A DNA stretch of 64,000 nucleotides from Synechococcus sp. BIOS-E4-1 (lineage in GTDB: Bacteria; Cyanobacteriota; Cyanobacteriia; PCC-6307; Cyanobiaceae). The notes under the pieces are model-generated. The model did not search any database. It was not told where the DNA came from and worked only from the letters and a program-made list of their open reading frames with translations. Positions 35,510-44,586 of the stretch are shown one piece after another. How positions within the stretch are numbered: the stretch's first letter is position 1; each line of letters begins with the position of its first letter. The stretch covers positions 124,001 to 188,000 of the forward strand of contig NZ_CP047935.1 in assembly GCF_014279995.1 (NCBI RefSeq), written 5' to 3'. A program made the position numbers and the translations under genes.

Positions 35510-36328
35510 ATGGAGTGTATGCCCGAAGCCCCATCCCACCAATTTGATGGCGATGGGTCTCTCAAGGGAGCTCCAGAGTCTGTCAAAGCCACTTTGCTCG
35601 TTGTGGATGACGAGCCAGCTGTTCGTCGTGTCCTGGTGATGCGACTTCAGTTAGCCGGATATCGCGTTGTCTGTGCAGAGGATGGTGAGGAGGCACTGGA
35701 GGTCTTCCATCGCGAATCGCCTGACCTCGTCGTTCTCGACGTGATGTTGCCGAAACTGGATGGTTTCGCGGTTTGTCGACGTCTTCGGGCTGAGTCCTGT
35801 GTGCCGATCATTTTCCTGTCGGCACTTGAAGCCATCTCCGAGCGAGTGGCTGGTCTTGACCTCGGTGCAGATGACTACCTGCCGAAACCTTTCAGCCCCA
35901 AGGAACTGGAAGCCAGGATTGCCACGATTCTCCGTCGCGTGGGCCGAGGTTCAGCTGCAGCTGAACCTCGGGAACTGCCCACAGGTCAGGGCGTTGTTCG
36001 CGTCGGTGACCTTGTGGTGGACACCAATCGACGTCAGGTGACTCGTGGCAGTGAGCGCATTTCACTCACTTACACCGAATTCAGTCTTCTGGAGCTTTTG
36101 TTCAGGGAACCAGGGCGGGTTGTTCCTCGTGCCGAAATTCTTGAGCAGCTCTGGGGTTACCCGCCGCGTCGTGCTGCGGACCTGCGAGTGGTTGACGTTT
36201 ATGTTGCGCGCCTGCGCGGCAAGCTTGAACCGGATCCTCGCAACCCTGAACTGATTCTCACCGTGCGCGGCATCGGTTACTCCTCTCAGAGAATGGGCGA
36301 TAACGCTCCTGCTGCCATAGCCAGTTGA
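35510..36328 (+). CDS. OmpR-type response regulator, RpaB-like
   Basis: 272 residues: receiver domain (ILLVVDDE-like start at about residue 29, phospho-acceptor aspartate in LVVLDVMLPKLDG, lysine in YLPKPFSPKELEAR) and winged-helix DNA-binding domain (YTEFSLLELLF, RVVDVYVARLRGKLEPDP). It belongs to the RpaB/Ycf27 branch of cyanobacterial regulators but diverges in several usually invariant positions, so it may be an RpaB paralog rather than RpaB. A 29-residue N-terminal extension precedes the receiver. lysS follows by about 85 bases. Confidence 0.9.
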   Translation: MECMPEAPSHQFDGDGSLKGAPESVKATLLVVDDEPAVRRVLVMRLQLAGYRVVCAEDGEEALEVFHRESPDLVVLDVMLPKLDGFAVCRRLRAESCVPIIFLSALEAISERVAGLDLGADDYLPKPFSPKELEARIATILRRVGRGSAAAEPRELPTGQGVVRVGDLVVDTNRRQVTRGSERISLTYTEFSLLELLFREPGRVVPRAEILEQLWGYPPRRAADLRVVDVYVARLRGKLEPDPRNPELILTVRGIGYSSQRMGDNAPAAIAS

Positions 36329-36414
36329 GATCCTCCTGTTGATGTTCTGACGCCGATTGCTCGCTTGTCGGCACCATCGAGCGGCAGGATGGCGCCCAAG
36401 TGAGGTTCTGTGCC

Positions 36415-37884
36415 GTGTCTGAACTGCGAGAGACCCGTTTGGAGAAGGCGCATGCCCTCAGAGAACAGGGTATGGAGCCCTATGCCCTCCATTTCGATCC
36501 AACCGATCGAATGGCTCAGTTGCAGGATGCCCATGCTGACCTACCCAAGGGGGAAGAGCGGGATCTCAAGGTGGCCGTTGCGGGTCGGGTGATGACTCGA
36601 CGGGTGATGGGCAAACTGGCTTTCTTCACCCTGTCTGATGAGACCGGCACGATCCAGCTGTTTCTGGAGAAGTCGACTCTGGGTGAGTCATTTGCACAGA
36701 TCACGGCGCTTGTGGATGCAGGCGATCTGATCGGTGTGCGTGGCATCCTGCGCCGAACCGATCGCGGTGAGCTTTCGGTGAAAGTGGCCGAGTGGACCAT
36801 GCTCACCAAATCGCTGCAGCCTTTGCCTGATAAGTGGCATGGCCTTGCCGATGTGGAAAAGCGCTACAGGCAACGCTATCTCGACCTGATCGTGACCCCT
36901 CAGGCGCGGGAAACGTTCCGGCGGCGTGCGTTAACAGTGAGCGCCATCAGACGCTGGTTGGATGATCGCGACTTCCTGGAGATTGAGACACCCGTTCTCC
37001 AGAGCCAGCCTGGTGGGGCTGATGCGCGGCCCTTTGAAACGCATCACAACGCTCTGGACCTGCCACTGACGTTGCGAATCGCCACTGAACTGCACCTCAA
37101 GAGGCTGGTGGTGGGGGGCTTTGAGCGTGTGTACGAGCTCGGCAGGATCTTCCGCAACGAGGGCATCAGCACTCGACACAACCCTGAATTCACCACAGTT
37201 GAGGTGTACCAGGCTTACTCCGATTACCTGGGGATGATGGAGCTCACGGAGCAGATGATCAGTGCTGTCTGCCAGGAGGTTTGCGCTTGTCAGACCATCA
37301 CCTATCAGGGCACCGAGATTGATCTGACCCCTCCCTGGAGGCGGGCAACCATGCATGAGTTGGTGCAGGACGCCACCGGCCTTGATTTCCATGGCTTCAG
37401 CACTCGGGAGCAAGCCGCAGCGGCTATGGAGACCAAGGGTCTGCATGTTCCTGCGTTGGCCGATTCGGTGGGACGCCTTCTGAATGAGGCGTTTGAACAG
37501 GCGGTGGAGCCCACCTTGATCCAGCCCACGTTCGTGATGGATTATCCCCTGGAGATTTCGCCTCTGGCTCGTCCGCATCGCAGCAAGCCTGGGTTGGTTG
37601 AACGTTTTGAACTGTTCATCGTCGGCAGAGAGCATGCCAATGCTTTCAGTGAGCTCACTGATCCTGTCGATCAGCGTCAGCGCCTGGAAATACAGCAGCA
37701 GCGCAAAGCTGCTGGCGATCTGGAAGCGCAGGGTTTGGATGAGGATTTCGTCAATGCTCTGGAGGTGGGTATGCCTCCTACGGGTGGCCTTGGCATCGGC
37801 ATCGATCGATTGGTGATGCTGCTCACGGACAGCCCCTCCATCCGCGATGTGATTGCCTTCCCGCTGCTCCGCCCCGAGATTTGA
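36415..37884 (+). CDS. lysS: Lysyl-tRNA synthetase (class II)
   Basis: 489 residues from GTG 36415 ([18 protein letters not shown]); a GTG at 36400 would add five. OB-fold anticodon-binding domain ([21 protein letters not shown]), then class II motifs: motif 2 [18 protein letters not shown] and motif 3 [15 protein letters not shown]. Charges tRNA-Lys. Confidence 0.97.
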   Translation: MSELRETRLEKAHALREQGMEPYALHFDPTDRMAQLQDAHADLPKGEERDLKVAVAGRVMTRRVMGKLAFFTLSDETGTIQLFLEKSTLGESFAQITALVDAGDLIGVRGILRRTDRGELSVKVAEWTMLTKSLQPLPDKWHGLADVEKRYRQRYLDLIVTPQARETFRRRALTVSAIRRWLDDRDFLEIETPVLQSQPGGADARPFETHHNALDLPLTLRIATELHLKRLVVGGFERVYELGRIFRNEGISTRHNPEFTTVEVYQAYSDYLGMMELTEQMISAVCQEVCACQTITYQGTEIDLTPPWRRATMHELVQDATGLDFHGFSTREQAAAAMETKGLHVPALADSVGRLLNEAFEQAVEPTLIQPTFVMDYPLEISPLARPHRSKPGLVERFELFIVGREHANAFSELTDPVDQRQRLEIQQQRKAAGDLEAQGLDEDFVNALEVGMPPTGGLGIGIDRLVMLLTDSPSIRDVIAFPLLRPEI

Positions 37885-37952
37885 ATGTGAGGGGGAGGTT
37901 GCCTTGTGCCCTCAGGGTGGATAATGGAACACAGTGGCATGGTCCCTTTCCA

Positions 37953-38216
37953 ATGAGTGGTGAGCGCGTAGGTTTCCGCTTCAAGCACGCCGATGCGGTG
38001 GTCAAGCGCAATCCCCAGGGGCGCTCCCGACGCGGCTGGGTGATGGAGCCCGTTGAGCAGACCACCAGCCGAGGCACAAAGATGCCCGCCTATCGCATTC
38101 GCTGGCGTGACAGCGAGCGTCCTGAGATCGTTCTTCAGCACATGCTGATTGCTGATCCTGATCCGACTCCACCGCCCGAGAACGTCAGTCTTGAGCCGCC
38201 GGCTCCCAAGGCCTGA
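37953..38216 (+). CDS. Small conserved cyanobacterial protein
   Basis: 87 residues from ATG 37953: a basic core with FKHADAVVKRNPQGRSRRGW and YRIRWRDSERPEIVLQHML, then a proline-rich tail. The sequence has the look of a small beta-rich conserved protein. It might be one of the small proteins that accompany egtD in cyanobacteria, but this is a guess. 69 bases downstream of lysS; convergent with the next gene. Confidence 0.7.
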   Translation: MSGERVGFRFKHADAVVKRNPQGRSRRGWVMEPVEQTTSRGTKMPAYRIRWRDSERPEIVLQHMLIADPDPTPPPENVSLEPPAPKA

Positions 38217-38228
38217 TTGCACTCTGGA

Positions 38229-38714
38229 TCAGCTGAGTCCCTGGCGACGTCTCAGGTCCTCCAATTCCTGGTGGGCTTCAAACAAGGCCCAGTCTTCATC
38301 CAGGCTGCGACGTCCGCGTTGCTGTGAAGCCTTCTGATTGAGATTGGAAATCTGTTGATCGAGGTCTCGGAAATTCCGACCCAGCTCATCCAGCTCGTTC
38401 CAGAGATCCCTGCCCTGATCCATCAGGTTGTTCACATGCTTTTCAGCGCGCAATGTCAGGTCATCAGCTCCGGCGTTGCGAGCCTTCTTGGTGCGCTCTC
38501 CCCAGGCCTGAACCTGTTCTGCCAGTGAAAGCAGCTGGCGTCGTAGGTCTTTCGCCTGGATCTGCATCTGATCGCGTCGACTGTTCAGATCGCGCTGTCG
38601 ATCCTGCAGATGTTGCTCCCGCACGAGGCGGTCCTGGTTGGGATTGGAGCGCAGAAATGCATCCAACCGCTCTTCCAGGTTCCGTTCAAGCTGATCCAGC
38701 CATGTAAGCGACAT
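38229..38714 (-). CDS. Coiled-coil protein associated with the ergothioneine genes
   Basis: 161 residues, almost wholly helical with heptad-like charged repeats (LEERLDAFLRSNPNQD; LRAEKHVNNLMDQGRDLW; FRDLDQQISNLNQKA). I recall a cyanobacterial family of this build annotated as a hercynine metabolism protein because of its gene neighbourhood; position just downstream of egtD on the same strand fits. Molecular function unknown. Confidence 0.7.
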   Translation of the reverse strand: MSLTWLDQLERNLEERLDAFLRSNPNQDRLVREQHLQDRQRDLNSRRDQMQIQAKDLRRQLLSLAEQVQAWGERTKKARNAGADDLTLRAEKHVNNLMDQGRDLWNELDELGRNFRDLDQQISNLNQKASQQRGRRSLDEDWALFEAHQELEDLRRRQGLS

Positions 38715-38812
38715 CAGAGATCCCTGCCTGCTCTGAAGTCGCCATGCGTGCCCGCGGAAGGCGAGTGGTTGCTCACGTTCATGCTGCTGATCAGGGCTTG
38801 ACGGGTCTCTGC

Positions 38813-39784
38813 TCAGTCTGCAGCTTCCAGCCAGTGCAGGGAGAGGTCATCGGCAGGATCGTGCCAGCGGTGGCGCCAGTGCCAGCTTGCGTCTTTGGCC
38901 AGTTCACGGGCCATCTCTGCTGAGTATTTGACGCTGTATTCGGTCACAAGGGGCTGTCCCGGGCTGAAGGTCCATGGTTCACCACCCACCGAGACCGTTT
39001 GATTGACTTCGCTGATCAGGGCCATGCGCACACGGCTCTCTGTCTCCTGCCAGACAGCCTCGTAAAGGAAATTGTCTGGATTGAAGTCGGCGCCTAAATC
39101 ATTGTTCAGTCTCTGCAGCAGGTTGTGGGCGAAGGCGGCGGAGATCCCTGCTGCATCGTTGTAGGCGGCCTCCAGCCTGGACCTTGATTTGGGCTGATCA
39201 AGTCCCAGCAACAGCGGTCCCCCATCGAGCAGTCGCCTGAATCTGCGCAGCAGCGCAATGGCCTCGTCGCGAGTGAAGTTGCCGAGGGAACTACCAGGAA
39301 AGAACCCCACTCGCCTTTCCCCACGGATCAATGGATGGTCTGGAAGAGCATCGAGCTGACTGTGATCGCAGCAGATTCCCAGCATTGGCATGCTGGGATG
39401 TTGGGCCTGAAGTGACGCCATCGACTGGCGCAGGTGGTCCGCGCTGATGTCGAGAGCCACATAGGCGGAAGGTTGCATCGCTTCCAGCAGTGGTCCCACC
39501 TTGCGGGCGCTGCCTGCTCCGAATTCAACGATCGCCCCTGATCCAATGGCACGGGCGATGTCTGCTGCTGATGACTCCAGCAGGCTGATTTCTGTTCGGG
39601 TGAGGCTGTACTCCGGTTGCTCGCAGATCTGGTCAAACAGTCGCGATCCCACGTTGTCGTACAGAAACCATGCTGGTAGCTGGCGGGGTTCGCGTTGTAG
39701 ACCGTTATGCACAAGCCGTTGCATATCTGCATTGGGTGGATGCAGGTCGATCAGTTGAGGACGCGCAGGCGTTTGTGTTGTCAT
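38813..39784 (-). CDS. egtD: L-histidine N-alpha-methyltransferase EgtD
   Basis: 323 residues. It trimethylates histidine to hercynine using SAM, the first step of ergothioneine synthesis. Features: LPAWFLYDNVGSRLFDQIC and PEYSLTRTEISLL at the N-terminus, SAM loop IVEFGAGSARKV near residue 85, RRVGFFPGSSLGNFTRDEA in the middle, and a C-terminal YSVKYSAEM. Its start codon sits inside a repeat of the egtB 3' end, showing that egtD once overlapped egtB by ATGA; the AT-rich island now separates them, so egtD needs a promoter within the island edge. Confidence 0.95.
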   Translation of the reverse strand: MTTQTPARPQLIDLHPPNADMQRLVHNGLQREPRQLPAWFLYDNVGSRLFDQICEQPEYSLTRTEISLLESSAADIARAIGSGAIVEFGAGSARKVGPLLEAMQPSAYVALDISADHLRQSMASLQAQHPSMPMLGICCDHSQLDALPDHPLIRGERRVGFFPGSSLGNFTRDEAIALLRRFRRLLDGGPLLLGLDQPKSRSRLEAAYNDAAGISAAFAHNLLQRLNNDLGADFNPDNFLYEAVWQETESRVRMALISEVNQTVSVGGEPWTFSPGQPLVTEYSVKYSAEMARELAKDASWHWRHRWHDPADDLSLHWLEAAD

Positions 39785-39822
39785 TGGGCCAGGCGTAGAA
39801 CACCCGCCAGCTACCAGCTGGC
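39781..39822. repeat. Left boundary repeat of the island (remnant of egtB 3' end)
   Basis: These 42 bases match 55611-55652 at 35 positions without gaps; the first 18 (to 39798) are identical. On the minus strand they read ASW, stop, LAGVLRLAQ, stop, a decayed version of the EgtB C-terminus ASRWMAAGLRLAQ. So the island is flanked by a duplicated egtB tail. Confidence 0.9.
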
Positions 39823-40312
39823 AGAAGTTAACTAGTTTCGCTGATTATCGCGGGATTGCCTGCGGTGTATGAATTGAAAAGTTTGCTTGTAAGTCGTTTC
39901 AATTAGTTCCTATGGTAATATGTTTTTAATTGCTGCAAAAGAGCTGTTGCTTGTAAGCATTCACTTTGCTCATGACACTGCTCTCATCAGGGTTTTCAAA
40001 TGAATTAACCAACGACATGGATTGCTTGGATCAGTCGAAATACCGCTCGAGTGGTCATAATGTTAAATGGTTAAATTATGCGTTAAAATGAGGGCTAGCG
40101 CGAAATGTACATAAAAGCTAAAAATATTTTACCTTGAAAATTTTTCGGAATGATTTAAATTTCATCCATAAGGTATACGCTAGTTCGTCATTGAGGTTAT
40201 TAATAGTCAGTTTTCCCATTGAGTTCGTTCATGGAGGCAAGTCATCTCTGTAGCAATAGCTACAGCGTTTAAGATTTCTGGATTGAATGATTGAATTGAA
40301 CTTATATCGACA
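39823..40312. other. AT-rich leader between egtD and the importer operon
   Basis: 490 bases with no gene. It must hold the new egtD promoter (minus strand) and the promoter of the importer operon (plus strand). A regulatory palindrome near its right end is listed separately. A potential -10 element TAAGAT lies at 40270-40275. Confidence 0.6.
40249..40264 (+). promoter_or_regulatory. NtcA-type palindrome upstream of the importer operon
   Basis: TGTAGCAATAGCTACA is a perfect dyad and fits the cyanobacterial NtcA consensus GTA-N8-TAC (GTA 40250-40252, TAC 40261-40263), 48 bases before the start codon at 40313. A TAAGAT box starts 6 bases further on, closer than the about 22-base spacing of class II NtcA-activated promoters, so the operator might instead overlap -35 and act in another way or serve another CRP-family protein. 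The adjacent LysR regulator usually binds T-N11-A dyads, which this is not. Confidence 0.5.
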
Positions 40313-41806
40313 ATGATTCACAGATCTTCTTCCGCTACCAGCAAAACTTTCCTCAAGGGTTTTGGCCGCTTGGCTTCTCTTGGATTGGTAGGTTCCACAT
40401 TGATTAGCTGTGCTGGAACTGATAATTCTTCAGTTTCTAAAGATACGTCTGACGCATCAATGTGTGAAAACATCCATATTGGTACACAAGACCAAGTTAT
40501 TAATACAGCGGTTGGTGGCGCTACAGTTCGAGAATTAAAATTCTTTGAGGATAAGCTGCCTAAAGATGGAAAATACAAAGATCTAGATTATAATATTGAA
40601 TGGTCGAGTTATACATCAGGTCCTCCAATTACAAACAAAATGATGGCTGGACAAATTCAAATTGGCCTGATGGGGGATTTCCCTGCTGTCATTAATCTCA
40701 TTAAAGGCAGGGAAGGATCAGGCGATACTAAAACTGTCTATATCGGCACTCTGGCATATAGTCCTAATGGTGCAGGCAATGCTGTAGTAGTCCCAGTCGA
40801 TAGCAAAGCAACAAGCTTGAAGGATTTAAAGGGTGGAACTGTTTCTGTGCCTTTCGGCTCAGCAGCTCATGGAATGGTTCTGAAAGCTTTAAAAGATGAA
40901 GGTATTGATACTGAAAAAGATCTCACCCTCATAAGCCAAGCTCCAGCTGTTGGGGGTTCTGCTCTCCAAAAAAATCAAATTGAAGCGCATGGGGACTTCG
41001 TTCCTTTTGGCGAGCTTTTCCCTTACCGGGGTTTTGCAAAAAAAATATTTGATGGAGCTCAGACGGGTGTTCCAACCCTTCACGGCATAACTGTACGTGA
41101 AGATTTTGCAAAAGCTTGTCCTGAAGTAGTTACAGCTTTTATGGAGTCAGTTCTTGTGGCAAATAATAAATTTTTTGATAGTCCTGAAATAATTTCGGCG
41201 CAGATTGAGGAATGGTCTGGCATTGATAAGGAAGTCGTCTATATGTTTTTGGGACCATCTGGGCTGCAATATCTTTCTCCAGAAATAGAAGAAGTCCAGC
41301 TTCAAGCACTTGAAAACAGTATTGCAACTTTAAAAAGCTTGGGCAAAATTGAAAACGAAAACATTCAACCATCAGATGTACGTGGTTGGATTGATAACAC
41401 TTATTTAGAAAATGCAGCAGCAAAACTAAATTCTTCTGTTGATGCGCAGATTGAAAAAGGTAAGAATTATCAGATATCAGGTTCTGATGCTTTTGATAAT
41501 ACTCCAATAACTAATCCAAAGAATGCTGGTCAAATTTGGATTGAGGGTGAAGAAAAAGTTCAGAACTATTCAAGCCCTGTCAGCATGGTGAAGGCTCTAA
41601 AGGAATTTGAGAAAAATGGTAAGACCCCAAGTGTTGTTTTTGTTCATGACATGAATAAAGGTTGGAAACTATTTGCAAACACAGCGTTTTTTGTTGAAAA
41701 CGATGGCGAGGTTACTGCATTTTTGTTGAAGGATGATGCTGATGCATATGCCCAGAAATCTGGAGGGAAGGTAATCGATTTCGCTCAGCTTCAATCACTT
41801 GGATGA
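40313..41806 (+). CDS. NitT/TauT-type substrate-binding lipoprotein with C-terminal NosL-like domain
   Basis: 497 residues. Lipoprotein signal (LGLVGSTLISCAG, Cys near residue 33). Residues about 50-350 form an NMT1/SsuA-like binding protein: YIGTLAYSPNGAGNAVVV, VSVPFGSAAHGMVLKAL, MGDFPAVINLIKG, EEWSGIDKEVVYMFLG. Residues about 400-497 resemble NosL, the copper-binding accessory lipoprotein: VVFVHDMNKGWKLFANTAFFV and DADAYAQKSGGKVIDFAQL match the NosL pattern (V-x-D...W-x-x-A-x-x-A-x-x-V...A-x-x-F-A-x-x-x-G-G-x-V-x-x-F). This fusion is unusual. It binds the imported compound in the periplasm. First gene of a four-gene operon; the identity of the ligand is not readable. Confidence 0.88.
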   Translation: MIHRSSSATSKTFLKGFGRLASLGLVGSTLISCAGTDNSSVSKDTSDASMCENIHIGTQDQVINTAVGGATVRELKFFEDKLPKDGKYKDLDYNIEWSSYTSGPPITNKMMAGQIQIGLMGDFPAVINLIKGREGSGDTKTVYIGTLAYSPNGAGNAVVVPVDSKATSLKDLKGGTVSVPFGSAAHGMVLKALKDEGIDTEKDLTLISQAPAVGGSALQKNQIEAHGDFVPFGELFPYRGFAKKIFDGAQTGVPTLHGITVREDFAKACPEVVTAFMESVLVANNKFFDSPEIISAQIEEWSGIDKEVVYMFLGPSGLQYLSPEIEEVQLQALENSIATLKSLGKIENENIQPSDVRGWIDNTYLENAAAKLNSSVDAQIEKGKNYQISGSDAFDNTPITNPKNAGQIWIEGEEKVQNYSSPVSMVKALKEFEKNGKTPSVVFVHDMNKGWKLFANTAFFVENDGEVTAFLLKDDADAYAQKSGGKVIDFAQLQSLG

Positions 41807-41858
41807 GTATAGGAGGAAATAGTTTAGAGCTTCACTAACAAATCTTCGATTAAATTTC

Positions 41859-42728
41859 ATGGCAGTCACCGCGTCTTCAGGTACTTCCCACGAACCTTCA
41901 ACAGTCACTGTCAGGAAGCGAGGAAAATCATTTCGTCGCTTCCTGACAAACCACGGTGGTTCACTGAGCCGTCGAACCTTGTCATTAGTTTTCTTTCTTT
42001 GTTTATGGCAAATCTTAAGTGTTTTGAAAATTAATTTCATCATTAACTTTCAATTCGTGCCAGCACCTACGGAAGTTGTTTCTGCATTTGTTTCCTTTGT
42101 ACAAGCCAACCCTTGGATACATTTAAGATCAAGCATCTTCAGAGTTATTTGTGGTTTTACTGCAGGTTCAATATTAGGCATTGCAATTGGTTTGCTGATT
42201 GGTTCATCCCATTTAGTTGAGGAACTAGTGGCAACTCCTTTAGAGCTCTTACGTCCAATTCCTGCTGTTGCTTGGATACCTCTAGCTATTCTAATGTTTC
42301 CAAATGCAGAAATAGGGATGTTTTACATTACTTTTGTTGGAGCATTTTATCCTATTCTTGTCAGCACTCAAAAATCAGTAGAGTCATCGCTGTCTGATTT
42401 ATTAATGATTAGAGTAGGACAATGTTTAGGTGCATCGTATTATCAGCTTTTTAGAGATATCATTATCCCATCATCGCTCCCCGGTATAAGTGCTGGTCTT
42501 GTAATTGGTATGGGAAATGCTTGGTTTTGCCTTGTAACCGCAGAAATTATTGCCGGTAAATATGGCATAGGTTACAAAACTTGGGAATCTTATGTCATTT
42601 CTGAATATCCTCCCATTGTCATGGGAATGATTTTAATTGGACTATTAGGAGCATTTTCTTCTCAATTGATTCAATACTTTACTAATCAAATGATGCCTTG
42701 GCGTCAAATTACAAAAGGTACCCTCTGA
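41859..42728 (+). CDS. ABC transporter permease, SsuC/TauC/NrtB family
   Basis: 289 residues. A basic Ser/Arg-rich N-terminus, then six membrane segments; the cytoplasmic EAA-type loop is near residues 190-215 (CLGASYYQLFRDIIIPSSLPGI). AWIPLAILMFPNAEIGMFYI is typical for this permease family. Works with the preceding binding protein and following ATPase (10-base gap). Known members import nitrate, cyanate, taurine, aliphatic sulfonates, bicarbonate or pyrimidine precursors. Confidence 0.94.
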   Translation: MAVTASSGTSHEPSTVTVRKRGKSFRRFLTNHGGSLSRRTLSLVFFLCLWQILSVLKINFIINFQFVPAPTEVVSAFVSFVQANPWIHLRSSIFRVICGFTAGSILGIAIGLLIGSSHLVEELVATPLELLRPIPAVAWIPLAILMFPNAEIGMFYITFVGAFYPILVSTQKSVESSLSDLLMIRVGQCLGASYYQLFRDIIIPSSLPGISAGLVIGMGNAWFCLVTAEIIAGKYGIGYKTWESYVISEYPPIVMGMILIGLLGAFSSQLIQYFTNQMMPWRQITKGTL

Positions 42729-42738
42729 TTTTCTTCCA

Positions 42739-43521
42739 ATGTCTAATCTTCTTGAAATCACGCAGCTAAGTAAGTTCTTTGGAGATAAAAACTCACGGCG
42801 CTGCGTTCTTTCGAATATTAATCTGCGCATTCAACCAGGTGAATTTGTCTGTTTATTAGGACCTTCTGGATGCGGAAAATCTACGTTGCTAAATGCAATT
42901 GCGGGATTTAATAGGCCAGAATGCGGTATTATTACTGTTAACGACAAACCTGTTTCAAAACCTGGTCCTGACCGCGGCTTTGTTTTTCAAAAGAATTCAC
43001 TGTTGCCCTGGATGACATTAGATCAGAATGTTGGTTATGGGTTGAAAATACAGGGATTATCAAAGGAACAAATTAACATCAAAGTAGAACATTTTTTAGA
43101 CTTAGTAGGCCTTATAGGTTATAAAAAGAATTTTCCACACGAACTCTCAGGTGGTATGCAACAGCGTGGCAGCATTGTTCGAGCTTTAATTACAAATCCA
43201 AAAGTCTTATTGATGGACGAACCATTTGGAGCTGTAGATGCTCAAACAAGGATAATACTTCAAGAGATGTTATTGAGTATATGGGCGAAAGTAGGTATAA
43301 CTATTATATTCGTTACTCATGACATTGATGAGGCTGTTTTGTTGGCCGACAGAATTGTTGTTATGGGAGTTAATCCTGGCCATATTAAGGAAATATTTGA
43401 TGTTTCGCTAAAGAGGCCGCGCTCGGCTGATTCAACTTTTTTAGATGAGTTTAGAGATATTAAGCTCAGAATTCTTCGTACGATACGCGAGGAGACTGAC
43501 AAATTAATGATCGCGGCGTAA
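42739..43521 (+). CDS. ABC transporter ATPase, SsuB/TauB/NrtD family
   Basis: 260 residues. Walker A LLGPSGCGKSTLL, Q-loop FQKNSLLPWMTL, signature LSGGMQQRGSIVRAL, Walker B VLLMDEPFGAVD and switch histidine in IIFVTHDIDEAVLLADR. It energises the importer. It has none of the C-terminal sensor domains found in NrtC. 9 bases before the YeiH-family gene. Confidence 0.95.
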   Translation: MSNLLEITQLSKFFGDKNSRRCVLSNINLRIQPGEFVCLLGPSGCGKSTLLNAIAGFNRPECGIITVNDKPVSKPGPDRGFVFQKNSLLPWMTLDQNVGYGLKIQGLSKEQINIKVEHFLDLVGLIGYKKNFPHELSGGMQQRGSIVRALITNPKVLLMDEPFGAVDAQTRIILQEMLLSIWAKVGITIIFVTHDIDEAVLLADRIVVMGVNPGHIKEIFDVSLKRPRSADSTFLDEFRDIKLRILRTIREETDKLMIAA

Positions 43522-43530
43522 TCAATTATA

Positions 43531-44586
43531 ATGTATTTTTTAGTTGTAGGGATTGTCTTTAATCTTTTTGTCTTCATTTTTTTGCCAGATCCATCTATTA
43601 AAAAATCTCTATTATCATCAATTTTTTTGCAACCAATCCTTCTGTCTTTGGTAGCAGGTTTTTTATTTCGTAATTCGCTTGATGGCCGTTCAACCTGGAT
43701 TGGTCAGTCAGATTGGTTATCTTCACGAGCGCTTTCTTTTGCATTATCCCTGATGGGCGCTCAATTTGTCTTATCTGATTTATTAGCTATTTCATGGCAT
43801 ACAATTGTATCTCTTTTGTTTTGCATTTTTCTCACATGTGTCGTTGGAACTGTTGTTAACCGATTCCTTAAACTTGACAACTCCTTCATGTTATGGCTTT
43901 TAGCAGGTAATTGTATATGTGGACCAGCTGCTATATCATTTGCGTCTCAGATCTTTAATGGTGAAAAAAAAGATATTGCCAAAGCAATATGGATTAACAC
44001 ATTAATTGGTTTTATATTGATGATTCTATTGCCATTCTTTGCAGATTTGCTTAATCTCTCTTCAGAAGCTTTTGGAGTCTGGGCAGGTTCATCCTTACAA
44101 TCTACAGCACAAGTAGTTGCAAGTGCTTCTATTTTTTCGACTGAATCAACCGACATTGCATTAATGATAAAATCTATACGAATTATAATGTTATTGCCAG
44201 TAATGTTTTTATTGAAAATTTTATCATCTCCAAATTCCATAGAATATTCTGATTCCAAAAAAGCTAGAAAATATCAATTTTCTCTAAACTCTTTTCTTAG
44301 AACTTTCCCCAGATTTTTGATCGTATTTTTGATGCTTTCTTTCATTTCTCTAATGATTGATTTAAGTGGTATTCTTTACGGTCCTGAATTTTCTCTATAT
44401 ACCGTATTTTCTCAATTGAGACCATTGTTAGGTCAAGTTTCCAAATTCTCTTTGTCCTTGGCTATGTTTGCAATTGGATATTTATGTAATTTTGATCTCA
44501 GTCGAAGTGATTGCCGGGCTATTATATTCGCTATTTTTACGGCATTGCAATTAGTATTTACCTCATATTTTATAATTAGAATTTAG
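43531..44586 (+). CDS. YeiH-family membrane protein (putative anion/sulfate exporter)
   Basis: 351 residues, about ten hydrophobic helices. Family features (UPF0324/Cons_hypoth698): ALSLMGAQFVLSDLLAI, a glycine-rich NCICGPAAISFAS, and SSLQSTAQVVASASIFS. Members have been linked to export of sulfate or other oxyanions in sulfonate degraders, though direct proof is limited. Fourth gene of the importer operon, so uptake and release are co-expressed: the converted product may be expelled here. Its last 11 bases overlap the convergent regulator gene. Confidence 0.88.
   Translation: MYFLVVGIVFNLFVFIFLPDPSIKKSLLSSIFLQPILLSLVAGFLFRNSLDGRSTWIGQSDWLSSRALSFALSLMGAQFVLSDLLAISWHTIVSLLFCIFLTCVVGTVVNRFLKLDNSFMLWLLAGNCICGPAAISFASQIFNGEKKDIAKAIWINTLIGFILMILLPFFADLLNLSSEAFGVWAGSSLQSTAQVVASASIFSTESTDIALMIKSIRIIMLLPVMFLLKILSSPNSIEYSDSKKARKYQFSLNSFLRTFPRFLIVFLMLSFISLMIDLSGILYGPEFSLYTVFSQLRPLLGQVSKFSLSLAMFAIGYLCNFDLSRSDCRAIIFAIFTALQLVFTSYFIIRI

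Noticed and set aside
39781-39798. 18-bp identical ends as an integrase attachment site
   Set aside because: No integrase or tRNA gene is present, and similarity extends with substitutions into egtB coding sequence, so a recombination remnant of egtB is the better reading.
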